Assembly (NCBI GenBank): GCA_937912125.1
Contig: CALDOK010000406.1
Location: 1 to 47,524 of the forward strand
Direction of reading: 5' to 3'
Source of the DNA: an uncultured Pseudomonadota bacterium
GTDB lineage: Bacteria > Myxococcota_A > UBA796 > JAFGLY01
Length of the DNA stretch: 47,524 nucleotides
Shown: positions 33,037 through 40,570 of the stretch, piece by piece
Layout: the number at the start of each line of letters is the position of its first letter
Numbering within the stretch: position 1 is the stretch's first letter
Notes under the pieces: generated by a model
Seen by the model: the letters and a program-made list of their open reading frames with translations, nothing else
The model's database searches: none
Told to the model about the DNA's origin: nothing
Translations under genes and position numbers: made by a program

Positions 33037-34317
33037 TCACCCCGCCGCCACCTCGCGACACACCAACACATAGATGGCGTTGCTGAGCCGGTTCAGTCCG
33101 TGCAGCAGCGCCCGCTGGTCGTCTCGTGACACATGATCCGCCGCGGCCATGGCGTCCTGGGCGGCGATCTCCGCGTCGCGGCAGCTGGCCCGCAGCAGGT
33201 TGAGCTTGCTCACCACGGGCCCCATGTGGGACTCGGGCATCACCCAGCCCACCCCCAGGTAGCCTGTGGTGTCGTGAGACACGCGATGCAGCTCCTCGGC
33301 CCCCAGGCCAGCGATGTGCAGCTCGGGGATGGGGCGCGTGGTGACCTCGGCGCTCAGCAGGGCCCGCAGGAAAGCCAGCACCTCGTCCAGGGCCTCGGCG
33401 GTGCTGCAGCACCCCTGCTGGCGCGCGACCACGGCCGCCTCGAGACACATGGCCTGGAGCATATCGAACTTGCCGCGCAGACGGATCACCGGGTGGGTCT
33501 TGGGCACCAGGCTGTGGTTGGAGAACAGGTGGGTGAAGCCCAAGGGCTTGTCCGCCACGGGCATTCCCGAGCCGTGCAGGCGGTAGGGCAGCTGGGCCGC
33601 CTTGGCGTCCTGCCGGGCGGCGCGCCCGAAGGTCTCGGCGAGCTGCTCGACCTCGGGCATGGGTGAGAGGCTATGGGGCCGCGCGGCCAGGTCCAACACC
33701 GTGTCCTGGAAGGCCTGGGCCGCCGCCTGGACATCCGCGAGCTCGCCTACCAGCAGGCCGCCGGAGAAGTTGGTCTCGCTGGGCGGCGGGAAGAAGAGCT
33801 TCAGGTCCACGTCGGCCACCTTCAGGGCCGCGTCGAGCCCCAGCAGGGCCTCGATGGGCGGCGCGATGAGGTAGGCCAAAGGGGAGCCCACGGGGCAGCC
33901 CGCCAGGCCCGCCAGGTAGGCGCCGACCCGGGGGATGACGTGGGGGAAGAAGGTGCAGCCATTGCTGGCGTCGGCGCTGTAGAACCAGGCCTCGTCCCGC
34001 AGGTAGCGCAGGGCGGCCTGCATGGCCGAGCTGACGGACTCGGGCTCGGGGCCACCGAAGATGCCGATGATCTCACCCGAGAACGGGCCCGAGGGGTGGG
34101 CCGAGCCGGCGTAGAAGCTCTTGGCGTAGACCACATCCACCGGAGCATGCTTGGTGCCCTCGTCCAGCGACGCGTACAGGCAGTCGTCGATGGTAGCGGT
34201 GAGCAAGCCGATGGAGCGGTGGTGGGGCTGCAGCTCGAGATCCCTGGCGAGCTGAGGGTGCACCGCGGGGATGATGCGATACGCCAGGACGTCGGGCTTG
34301 ACGGGCTCGAGGATCAT
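33037..34317 (-). CDS. Fusion of EutL microcompartment shell protein and EutT-like cobalamin adenosyltransferase
   Basis: A 426-residue protein. Residues 1-218 match full-length EutL, the trimeric tandem-BMC shell protein of ethanolamine microcompartments: VLAYRIIPAVHPQLA, PHHRSIGLLTATIDD, VDVVYAKSFYAGS, SGPFSGEIIGI, PLAYLIAPPIEALLGLDAALK and PSETNF. A ~35-residue linker leads to residues ~255-426, which resemble the C-terminal part of EutT, the enzyme that makes adenosylcobalamin: GLGAEELHRVSHDTTGYL, VMPESHMGPVVSKLNLLR and HGLNRLSNAIYV. The upstream HX11CCX2C metal site of EutT is not seen. It ends the eutB-eutC-eutLT unit, starting 4 bp after eutC. The fusion would tether cofactor regeneration to a shell subunit, which is an inference. 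Confidence 0.85.
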   Translation of the reverse strand: MILEPVKPDVLAYRIIPAVHPQLARDLELQPHHRSIGLLTATIDDCLYASLDEGTKHAPVDVVYAKSFYAGSAHPSGPFSGEIIGIFGGPEPESVSSAMQAALRYLRDEAWFYSADASNGCTFFPHVIPRVGAYLAGLAGCPVGSPLAYLIAPPIEALLGLDAALKVADVDLKLFFPPPSETNFSGGLLVGELADVQAAAQAFQDTVLDLAARPHSLSPMPEVEQLAETFGRAARQDAKAAQLPYRLHGSGMPVADKPLGFTHLFSNHSLVPKTHPVIRLRGKFDMLQAMCLEAAVVARQQGCCSTAEALDEVLAFLRALLSAEVTTRPIPELHIAGLGAEELHRVSHDTTGYLGVGWVMPESHMGPVVSKLNLLRASCRDAEIAAQDAMAAADHVSRDDQRALLHGLNRLSNAIYVLVCREVAAG

Positions 34318-34321
34318 GGGG

Positions 34322-35239
34322 CTACATCACCACGCCCGTGCGCTTCTCGCGCAGGGCCTGGAGGATCAGGTCGGCGGCCTGGTTCGCGCCGTCCACCGGC
34401 TGCAGGCCACCGGAGTGCACGTTGGAGATCAGGTAGCGCATGGCCTCGGAGAAGCGCTGCACCTTCATGTAGGTGATGTAGATGCCCATGGAGCAGGCGG
34501 TGTTGAGCCCAGGGCGCTCGCCCACCAGCAGGCAGAGCACGTCCGCCTCGGTGCTGCGGGCCAGGTGATCTCCCGCCGCCACGCGGCCGCGGCTGATACC
34601 ACAGGGGGTGCCGAGTGATACACCCGCGGCTTTCATGCGCTCGACGATGACGGGGAAGACGAGGGGCAGGTTCTTGTTGATGGCCGCGGCAGACAAGCCG
34701 TCCACCGCCGCCAGCTGCACCTTGGCGCCCCGCAGGCAGCGCTGCTGCACGATGGCGAGGGACTCGTCGGACACCGTTCGCCCAAGGTCGGGCCGCACCA
34801 GGAACTCGGTGCGATCGCGGGTGGCGGACTGCAGGTGCACCAGGCCGTGGGCCGCCATCATGGCAGGATCGAGATCCGAGGCCACGGCGTCGCGGGCCGC
34901 GGCGTGGTCGGCCTGGAAGCTCAGGATGGTGTCGGTGCGGTAGCGCACACCCACGCGACCCACGCCCAGGCGGGCCACGGTCTGGGCCAGGTAGTCCCCA
35001 CGGCTGCCCGCGGGAGCCCAGGCGCCGGTGGCCGGGGTGGGAGCCAGGGGCAGGCCCGCCCAGCGGCTGACCTTCTTTCCCAGGGCCACCCGATGGGGCG
35101 TCCCGATGGGGTCGGCCGCGGGGAGCGCGGGCTGGGGAGGGGGCGCGACCGTGGCGGCGGAGGCGGCGGGGAGAGCTCCGGCGCCCAGCTCGGCCATGAC
35201 CACGTCACGGATGAGATCTTCGAGATTCTTGCCACTCAT
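34322..35239 (-). CDS. eutC: Ethanolamine ammonia-lyase small subunit
   Basis: A 305-residue partner of EutB in the adenosylcobalamin-dependent cleavage of ethanolamine to acetaldehyde and ammonia. Family motifs include RTDTILSFQADHAAARDAV, LVRPDLGR, VDGLSAAAINKN, PCGISRGRVAAGD, LLVGERPGLNTACSMGIY and SNVHSGGLQPVDGA. The N-terminal ~60 residues carry an Ala/Pro-rich segment after KNLEDLIRDVV, a helix of the kind that targets EutC to microcompartments. Its ATG overlaps the eutB stop (ATGA). Confidence 0.94.
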   Translation of the reverse strand: MSGKNLEDLIRDVVMAELGAGALPAASAATVAPPPQPALPAADPIGTPHRVALGKKVSRWAGLPLAPTPATGAWAPAGSRGDYLAQTVARLGVGRVGVRYRTDTILSFQADHAAARDAVASDLDPAMMAAHGLVHLQSATRDRTEFLVRPDLGRTVSDESLAIVQQRCLRGAKVQLAAVDGLSAAAINKNLPLVFPVIVERMKAAGVSLGTPCGISRGRVAAGDHLARSTEADVLCLLVGERPGLNTACSMGIYITYMKVQRFSEAMRYLISNVHSGGLQPVDGANQAADLILQALREKRTGVVM

Positions 35240-36600
35240 CGTACGAAGACCCCCATGTCACCAGCCAGGCCGGTGAGCTTGCCCTGCTGCATCAAGCCCA
35301 GCCGCTCCATCCAAGCCTCGAACTCAGGCGTGGGGCGCAGGCCCAGCAGCTCGCGCACGGCGGCGTTGTCGTGGAAGCTGGTGGACTGGTAGTTGAGCAT
35401 CACGTCGTCGCCCATGGGCAGGCCCATGAAGAAGTTGGCCCCCGCGGCGGCCATGAGCACGGCCATGTTCTCGAGGTCGTTCTGGTCGGCTTCCATGTGG
35501 TTGGTGTAGCAGACGTCGATGCCCATGGGCAGGCCGTGCAGCTTGCCCATGAAGTGGTCCTCGAGCCCGGCCCGGGTGACCTGCTTGCCGTCGTAGAGGT
35601 ACTCGGGGCCGATGAAGCCCACCACCGTGTTGACCAGGAAAGGATCGTAGTGTCGGGCCAGCCCGTAGCAGCGGGCCTCCATGGTGAGCTGATCCCAGCC
35701 GTTGTGGCCGTCGCTGGACAGCTCGGAGCCCTGGCCGGTCTCGAAGTACATCAGCTGGGGGCCCTTGGCGGTGCCCAGATCGCGGATCATGTGGGACGCT
35801 TCGGCCAGCATGGCGTTGTTGACGCCGAAGGCCCGGCAGCTGATCTCGGAGCCCGCCAGGCTCTGGAACAACACATCCATGGGCGAGCCGCCGGCCAGGG
35901 CCTTCATCTGGGTGGTGATGTGGGCCAGGCAGCAGTGCTGGGTGGGGATGCCCCAGGAGCGAGTGAACTCGTGCAGCAGGGTGAGCACCGCGGTGACCGA
36001 CTCGGGGGTGTCGATGACCGGGTTGACCCCGATCAGCGCGTCGCCCATGCCGAAGGACAGGCCCTCCATGGTGGAGGCCAGGATGCCGTGTGGATCGTCG
36101 GTGGTGTGGTTGGGCTGCAGCCGCACCGAGTGGCGCCCATCCAGGCCCACGGTGGTGTTGGCGTGGGTGACCACCCGCATCTTGCGGCCCGCGACCATCA
36201 GGTCCATGTTGGTCATCAGCTTGGCGCAGGCGGCGATGCACTCGCTGCTCAGGCCACGGCCCATGGCGATCATGTCGGGACCGGCGGTGGTGGGCGCCAG
36301 CAGCCACTCCCGCAGCTGGGACACGGTCCAGCCCCGCACCCGGGCGAAGCGGGCTTCGTCCACGTCGTCCTGGATCAGGCGGGTGACCTCGTCGTCCTCG
36401 TAGGGGACCGCGGGGTTTTCGCGGATGGTGGACAGGGGCAGCTCGGCCAGGATCCGACGGGCGGCCACGCGCTCGGAGGCGCTGCGGGCGGCTACGCCAG
36501 CCAAGACGTCACCCGACTTGGGCTCGTTGGCGCAGCCCATGACCGTGCGGAGGTCCTGGAACTCGAACTGCTCGTTGCGTACGGCGGTGGAGAGCTTCAT
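35236..36600 (-). CDS. eutB: Ethanolamine ammonia-lyase large (catalytic) subunit
   Basis: A 454-residue TIM-barrel subunit, the usual EutB length. Clear signatures are the N-terminal MANEPKSGD-like CANEPKSGDVLAG, MGRGLSSECIAACAKLMTNMDL, TVGLDGRHSVRLQPNHT, MGDALIGVNPVIDT, FETGQGSELSSDGHNG and ANFFMGLPMGDDVMLNYQSTSFHD. It binds adenosylcobalamin and starts radical chemistry on ethanolamine. It is first in the eutB-eutC-eutLT unit. No Shine-Dalgarno is obvious before the ATG at 36598-36600. No eutA reactivase, eutE/eutG/eutD or other shell genes are in the window. Confidence 0.96.
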   Translation of the reverse strand: MKLSTAVRNEQFEFQDLRTVMGCANEPKSGDVLAGVAARSASERVAARRILAELPLSTIRENPAVPYEDDEVTRLIQDDVDEARFARVRGWTVSQLREWLLAPTTAGPDMIAMGRGLSSECIAACAKLMTNMDLMVAGRKMRVVTHANTTVGLDGRHSVRLQPNHTTDDPHGILASTMEGLSFGMGDALIGVNPVIDTPESVTAVLTLLHEFTRSWGIPTQHCCLAHITTQMKALAGGSPMDVLFQSLAGSEISCRAFGVNNAMLAEASHMIRDLGTAKGPQLMYFETGQGSELSSDGHNGWDQLTMEARCYGLARHYDPFLVNTVVGFIGPEYLYDGKQVTRAGLEDHFMGKLHGLPMGIDVCYTNHMEADQNDLENMAVLMAAAGANFFMGLPMGDDVMLNYQSTSFHDNAAVRELLGLRPTPEFEAWMERLGLMQQGKLTGLAGDMGVFVR

Positions 36601-36759
36601 GGGTCGCAAGCTATGCCGGCGGAATCCGGGATGCCAAAGGGGGCGGAATGCCCCCCCACTGTGCGCGGGGCCGCCCCCTCGCCCTGGCTGACGGCCGGGG
36701 CCCTGAGCCAGGACTCGCAGACACCACACAGGAGCTGACGGCCGGATAGAGCGTGGGTG
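36601..36759 (+). promoter_or_regulatory. eutB-hgcA divergent control region with possible degenerate cobalamin riboswitch
   Basis: Read on the plus strand, it has CCGG-CGGAAT-CCGG (36616-36629), a 6-bp hairpin GGGGGC/GCCCCC around 36639-36656, CCCCCACTGTG ending at 36663, and GAGCCAGGA at 36705-36713. This order resembles the AATCC, ACTGT and AGYCMGGA (B12-box) elements of cobalamin riboswitches. The box end (ACCxGCC) and the 5' GGGAA part are poor matches. Given the corrinoid genes on both sides the resemblance is notable but unproven. Confidence 0.3.
36687..36745. repeat. 12-bp direct repeat upstream of hgcA
   Basis: GCTGACGGCCGG occurs at 36687-36698 and 36734-36745, starts 47 bp apart, shortly before the hgcA start. 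It may be a tandem regulator site for hgcAB or eutBC. Confidence 0.5.
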
Positions 36760-37902
36760 ATGCCACGATTTGTCCCACCGCTGCTCGCCGTGCTCGCCAC
36801 CCTGCTGGGCCTCGCCGGCCTGTGGACCGGCGCGGAACCCATCGCCAGCCACGCCCCCTGGCTGCTGCTGTTCGGGGGCCTGGCCATGGCGGTGTTGGCA
36901 CCCACGGCGGGATTCCTGCCTCGCAACACATCCTGGGCCCGGGCCAGTCGCGAACCTCGGCCCCTGCGGCTGAGCACGGGGTCCTGGCTGCGGCTGCCCG
37001 CGATGTGGCTGCATGCCTTCGCGCGCAGCTACGCGATGGAGCCTGGGCTGTACTTCACCGGGCCTGCCTACGACCCCGACGCACCGCTGCTGGTCACGGG
37101 AAACTACCTGCTGTCGGTGCAGGCGGTGGTGCGCGGCGTCGCGGGGCGGCCTGTCCGGCTGCTGCTGGTAGACACTGACGGCATCAACGTGTGGTGCGCC
37201 TCGGGCAAGGGACGCTTCTCGGCGGAGCTGATCGTCCGCGAGCTGAGCCGCTACGACGACGCCCTGCTGGGTGAGCGCCCCCGGCTGGTGCTGCCCAAGC
37301 TCGGCCTGAGCGGCGTGAAGCTACAGACCCTGCGCGCCCTGGGCATGAACCCCGTGATCGGCCCCGTGCATGCCCGGGACCTGCCCGCCTTCCTGGACGA
37401 CACACCCCTGAAGCATCGCAAGGCGGACCGGGTGGTCTTCGGCTGGCGCGCCCGCCTGTTCTGCTGGCTGCCGGGGCTGGTGCAGTACCTGGGCTACGGC
37501 CTGGCGGCCCTGCTGGCGCTGCTGGGGGTCGAGGCCCTGGGCGGACCGGGCACACCCCTGGGCCTGCTGGCCATCGTGGCTTGGCTGGGCACCACCTACC
37601 CCTTGCTCTTCCCCTGGATCCCCGGCCGACGCTTCGCGGTGAAGGGCCTGTGGTTGGGGGGCGCCACCGCGCTGGGCCTGCTCGGCGCAGGGTGGCTGGT
37701 GGGCGCGTCGGTGGGGCTCATCACCGCAGCGGCGCTCTTCACCATCGCCACGGCGATCTTCGTGGGCCTGAGCTTCACGGGCAACTCGGCGGTGAGCAAC
37801 TACAGCGAAGTGCGCGTGGAGATCGCCCGCTTCCTTCCCTTGGACGCCGTCCTGTTCCTGGCCGCGCTCGTCACCTTCCTGCTCTGGGGGTCATCCCCAT
37901 GA
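36760..37902 (+). CDS. hgcA: HgcA-type corrinoid membrane protein (mercury methylation)
   Basis: A 380-residue protein. HgcA hallmarks are present: AMEPGLYFTGPAYDPDAP, VTGNYLLSVQAV, DTDGINVWCASGKG (the cap-helix cysteine, codon 37195-37197, is the lower axial cobalt ligand in HgcA), LPKLGLSGVKLQ and NPVIGPVHARDLPAFL. Five C-terminal membrane helices follow, with FTGNSAVSNYSEVRVE. Known role: the corrinoid cofactor transfers a methyl group to Hg(II), giving methylmercury. Differences from the canonical form are Ser instead of Ala/Gly after CA in the cap motif, and two extra hydrophobic segments at the N-terminus (residues ~6-24 and ~34-53). ATG 36760 was used; GTG 36757 precedes it. The stop overlaps the hgcB start (ATGA). 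Confidence 0.88.
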   Translation: MPRFVPPLLAVLATLLGLAGLWTGAEPIASHAPWLLLFGGLAMAVLAPTAGFLPRNTSWARASREPRPLRLSTGSWLRLPAMWLHAFARSYAMEPGLYFTGPAYDPDAPLLVTGNYLLSVQAVVRGVAGRPVRLLLVDTDGINVWCASGKGRFSAELIVRELSRYDDALLGERPRLVLPKLGLSGVKLQTLRALGMNPVIGPVHARDLPAFLDDTPLKHRKADRVVFGWRARLFCWLPGLVQYLGYGLAALLALLGVEALGGPGTPLGLLAIVAWLGTTYPLLFPWIPGRRFAVKGLWLGGATALGLLGAGWLVGASVGLITAAALFTIATAIFVGLSFTGNSAVSNYSEVRVEIARFLPLDAVLFLAALVTFLLWGSSP

Positions 37903-38141
37903 TCCGCATCGACCAAGACCTGTGCACCGGCTGCGGCACCTGCGTGCTGGTCTGCCCCCACGGCGTGCTGGCCATCGAGGCTCGCAAGGCCGTGGTGCCC
38001 CATCGTCACCGCTGCATCGAGTGTGGCGCCTGCCAGCTCAACTGTGCCCCAGGGGCCATGCACGTGACCAAGGGCACCGGCTGCCTGGTGGCGATCATCA
38101 AAGAAGACATTCTGAAGCTGGAGCCAGAAGGCTGCGGCTGA
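37899..38141 (+). CDS. hgcB: HgcB-type 2[4Fe-4S] ferredoxin (mercury methylation)
   Basis: An 80-residue ferredoxin that reduces the HgcA corrinoid. Cluster I cysteines are C9, C12, C15 and C19 (CTGCGTCVLVC). Cluster II cysteines are C39, C42, C45 and C49 in CIECGACQLNC, matching the HgcB CMECGAC pattern. The additional cysteine typical of HgcB is C62 (GTGCLVAI), and one more sits near the end (C79). Canonical HgcB usually has a terminal cysteine pair, so the single one here is a small difference. Translationally coupled to hgcA by a 4-bp overlap. Confidence 0.88.
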   Translation: MIRIDQDLCTGCGTCVLVCPHGVLAIEARKAVVPHRHRCIECGACQLNCAPGAMHVTKGTGCLVAIIKEDILKLEPEGCG

Positions 38142-38210
38142 GACAGCGGCTGCTAGCTGCGGCGTGACCGCGGCGAGGTAGACTGGCGGCTCTCGCATCG
38201 GAGGCCGCCC

Positions 38211-40514
38211 GTGACCGGCTTGCTCATCCTCTCTCTGCTCGCGTCCTGCAGGCCCGACGCCCCCGACAGCGCGCTGGAAGCAGACCCCTCCTGCGCCCTG
38301 GGACAGCGCCAGCAGACCTGGGCGCCCTTCTGCCCTGAAGGCCACGACCTGCTGGCCTGGGTCGACCCCATGATCGGCACCGAAGGCAGCGGCAACGCCG
38401 TGCCCGGCCCCATGGCGCCCCACGGCTTCGTGAAGCTGTCCCCGGACAGCCAGGTGGGGGCAGGCTCTGTGGACGCCTACGAGTACGGCGCCGAGCGCCT
38501 CGAGGGCTTCAGCCACACCCACCTCGAGGGCCCGGGCGGCGGCTCCAACGGCTACAGCAACCTGCTGGTGATCCCCTGGCTTGGCGCGCTGCCCGACCAG
38601 GCCGCCGACCTGAGCTCGGCCTTCTCCCACGACAGCGAGCAGGCCGCGCCTGGCTACTACGCGGTGACCCTGGACGAGCATGGCGTCCGCGCTGAGCTCA
38701 CCGCCACGGGCTGGGTGGGGGTGCATCGCTACACCTTCCCCGCCAGCGAAGACGCTCGCGTCGTCTTCGACGCCGGGCACACCCGAGGCAGCGCCATCCA
38801 GGCCGAGGTCTCGAGCACCGCCGACGGCTTCGAGGGCTGGACCACCACCTCCATGCACCCCTTGCTCAGCTACATGCTCGAGGACGCGCCTGGCAGCACC
38901 GGCGAGCTCACCCTGTACTTCACTGGAGCCTTCTCCCGGTCCTTCGAAACCCAGGGTACCTTCACCCAGGACGGCTCGAGCCTGGAGTCCCAGCAGGGCG
39001 CCGTCCAGGTCACGGGCGAGCACGCTGGCTCCTGGTTCTCCTGGACCACCGGCCAGGGAGACGTCATCGAGCTGCGCCTGGCTGTGTCGCTCCAGAGCGT
39101 GGAGCAGGCCCGCGCCAACCTCGCCGCCCAGGCCGCCGGACGCAGCTTCGAGGACATCCGGGCAGAGACCGAAGACGCCTGGGCCTGCCGACTGGGCAGG
39201 GTGCGGGTGGAGGGTGGCGACGACGAGCAGACCACCCTGCTGTACACCAGCATGTATCGGTCCATGATGCAGCCTTCGGCCCTCACCGAGCCCAACGGTG
39301 CCTTCGTCAGCGGGGTGAGCGGCCATGCGCTGACACACCAGGCCTGCGACACACGCGTGTTCTACGCCGACGACTGGTGCCTGTGGGACACCTTCCGCAC
39401 CACCCACCCGCTGGGGGTCCTCCTGGAGCCCGAGACCGTGGACGACCGGGTGGCCAGCTTCCTGCATCAGCACCAGGAGGGGGGCTGGCTGCCCAAGTGT
39501 ACCTGGGCCGCCACCGGCTACTCCCGGGTGATGATCGGCAACCACGCGGTGCCGGTGCTTGCCGACGCTGTGGCCAAGGGGTTCTCGGACTTCGACCAGG
39601 ACCTGCTCTGGGAGGCGGTGGAGCACAGCGCGACGCAGGACGAAGAGCGGTGGCTGACCGATGGCATCTGCGGCTACCTCAACCTGGGGACCCCGCCGGA
39701 GTACATGGACCTGGGCTACGTGAGCCACGAGTGTGACACATCCCAGTCCGCGTCCATGACCCTCGAGTACGCCTATGACGACTGGACCACGGCCCGCATC
39801 GCCCAGGCCCTGGGCCTCGCAGACCAGGCCGCCCGCTTCGACGCGCGGGCCGAGAGCTGGCGCAACCACTGGGACCCGGAGCAGGGCTTCATGCGCGGCC
39901 GACACCGGGACGGCAGCTGGGTGGAGCCCTTCGACCCCAGCGGGCCAGAGGACTTCTGCGAGTCCAACAGCTGGGTCTACAGCTTCTTCGTGCCCCAGGA
40001 TCCCACGGGGCTGATGGAGCTGATGGGTGGCGACGAGGCCTTCGTGACACGCCTCGATACATTCTTCGACGAAGGCCACTTCGAGCCCGACAACGAGCCC
40101 AGCTTCCACGTGCCTTGGCTGTACAACACCAGCTCCCAGCCCCACCTGGCTACCTCGAGGGTGCACGCGCTGCTGGACCAGGCCTTCGAGGCCAGCCCCG
40201 GGGGGCTGCCTGGAAACGACGACGCCGGAGCCACCAGCGCCCTGTACGCCCTGGCCAGCATGGGCCTGTTCCCCATGGCGCCAGGGGATGGGATCTACCA
40301 GCTCACCACGCCCCTGTTCGATCGCGTCGAGATCCTGCACCACCCTGGCCTCGCGGCGGGGGAGAGCTTCGAGATCCAGAGCGGAGGGCGGGAAGCCGGG
40401 GTGGCTATCCAGAGCGCCAGCTTGAACGGCGAGTCCCTGGAGGAGCCGCGGATTCACCACGCGCGGCTCTTGGAGGGCGGCACCCTGGACCTGGAGCTCG
40501 GTTCCACGCCATAG
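38211..40514 (+). CDS. GH92-family glycosidase (alpha-mannosidase-like) lipoprotein
   Basis: A 767-residue lipoprotein. GTG start at 38211 after GGAGG, signal peptide MTGLLILSLLASC. GH92 landmarks are strong: VDPMIGTEGSGNAVPGPMAPHGFVKLSPD, GFSHTHLEGPGG, FYADDWCLWDTFRTTHP, GWLPKCTWA, GYVSHECDTSQSASMTLEYAYDDW and GNDDAGATSALYALASMGLFPM. GH92 enzymes are Ca2+-dependent exo-alpha-mannosidases acting on N-glycans or mannans, so this one likely trims mannosides outside the cell. It begins 69 bp after hgcB and has its own start signal; functional linkage to hgcAB is not evident. Confidence 0.93.
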   Translation: MTGLLILSLLASCRPDAPDSALEADPSCALGQRQQTWAPFCPEGHDLLAWVDPMIGTEGSGNAVPGPMAPHGFVKLSPDSQVGAGSVDAYEYGAERLEGFSHTHLEGPGGGSNGYSNLLVIPWLGALPDQAADLSSAFSHDSEQAAPGYYAVTLDEHGVRAELTATGWVGVHRYTFPASEDARVVFDAGHTRGSAIQAEVSSTADGFEGWTTTSMHPLLSYMLEDAPGSTGELTLYFTGAFSRSFETQGTFTQDGSSLESQQGAVQVTGEHAGSWFSWTTGQGDVIELRLAVSLQSVEQARANLAAQAAGRSFEDIRAETEDAWACRLGRVRVEGGDDEQTTLLYTSMYRSMMQPSALTEPNGAFVSGVSGHALTHQACDTRVFYADDWCLWDTFRTTHPLGVLLEPETVDDRVASFLHQHQEGGWLPKCTWAATGYSRVMIGNHAVPVLADAVAKGFSDFDQDLLWEAVEHSATQDEERWLTDGICGYLNLGTPPEYMDLGYVSHECDTSQSASMTLEYAYDDWTTARIAQALGLADQAARFDARAESWRNHWDPEQGFMRGRHRDGSWVEPFDPSGPEDFCESNSWVYSFFVPQDPTGLMELMGGDEAFVTRLDTFFDEGHFEPDNEPSFHVPWLYNTSSQPHLATSRVHALLDQAFEASPGGLPGNDDAGATSALYALASMGLFPMAPGDGIYQLTTPLFDRVEILHHPGLAAGESFEIQSGGREAGVAIQSASLNGESLEEPRIHHARLLEGGTLDLELGSTP

Positions 40515-40570
40515 CTTGTTACAATCGACTCTCTCACCGAGTGAACTCGCCCACCGCCCCCGGAGCATCC

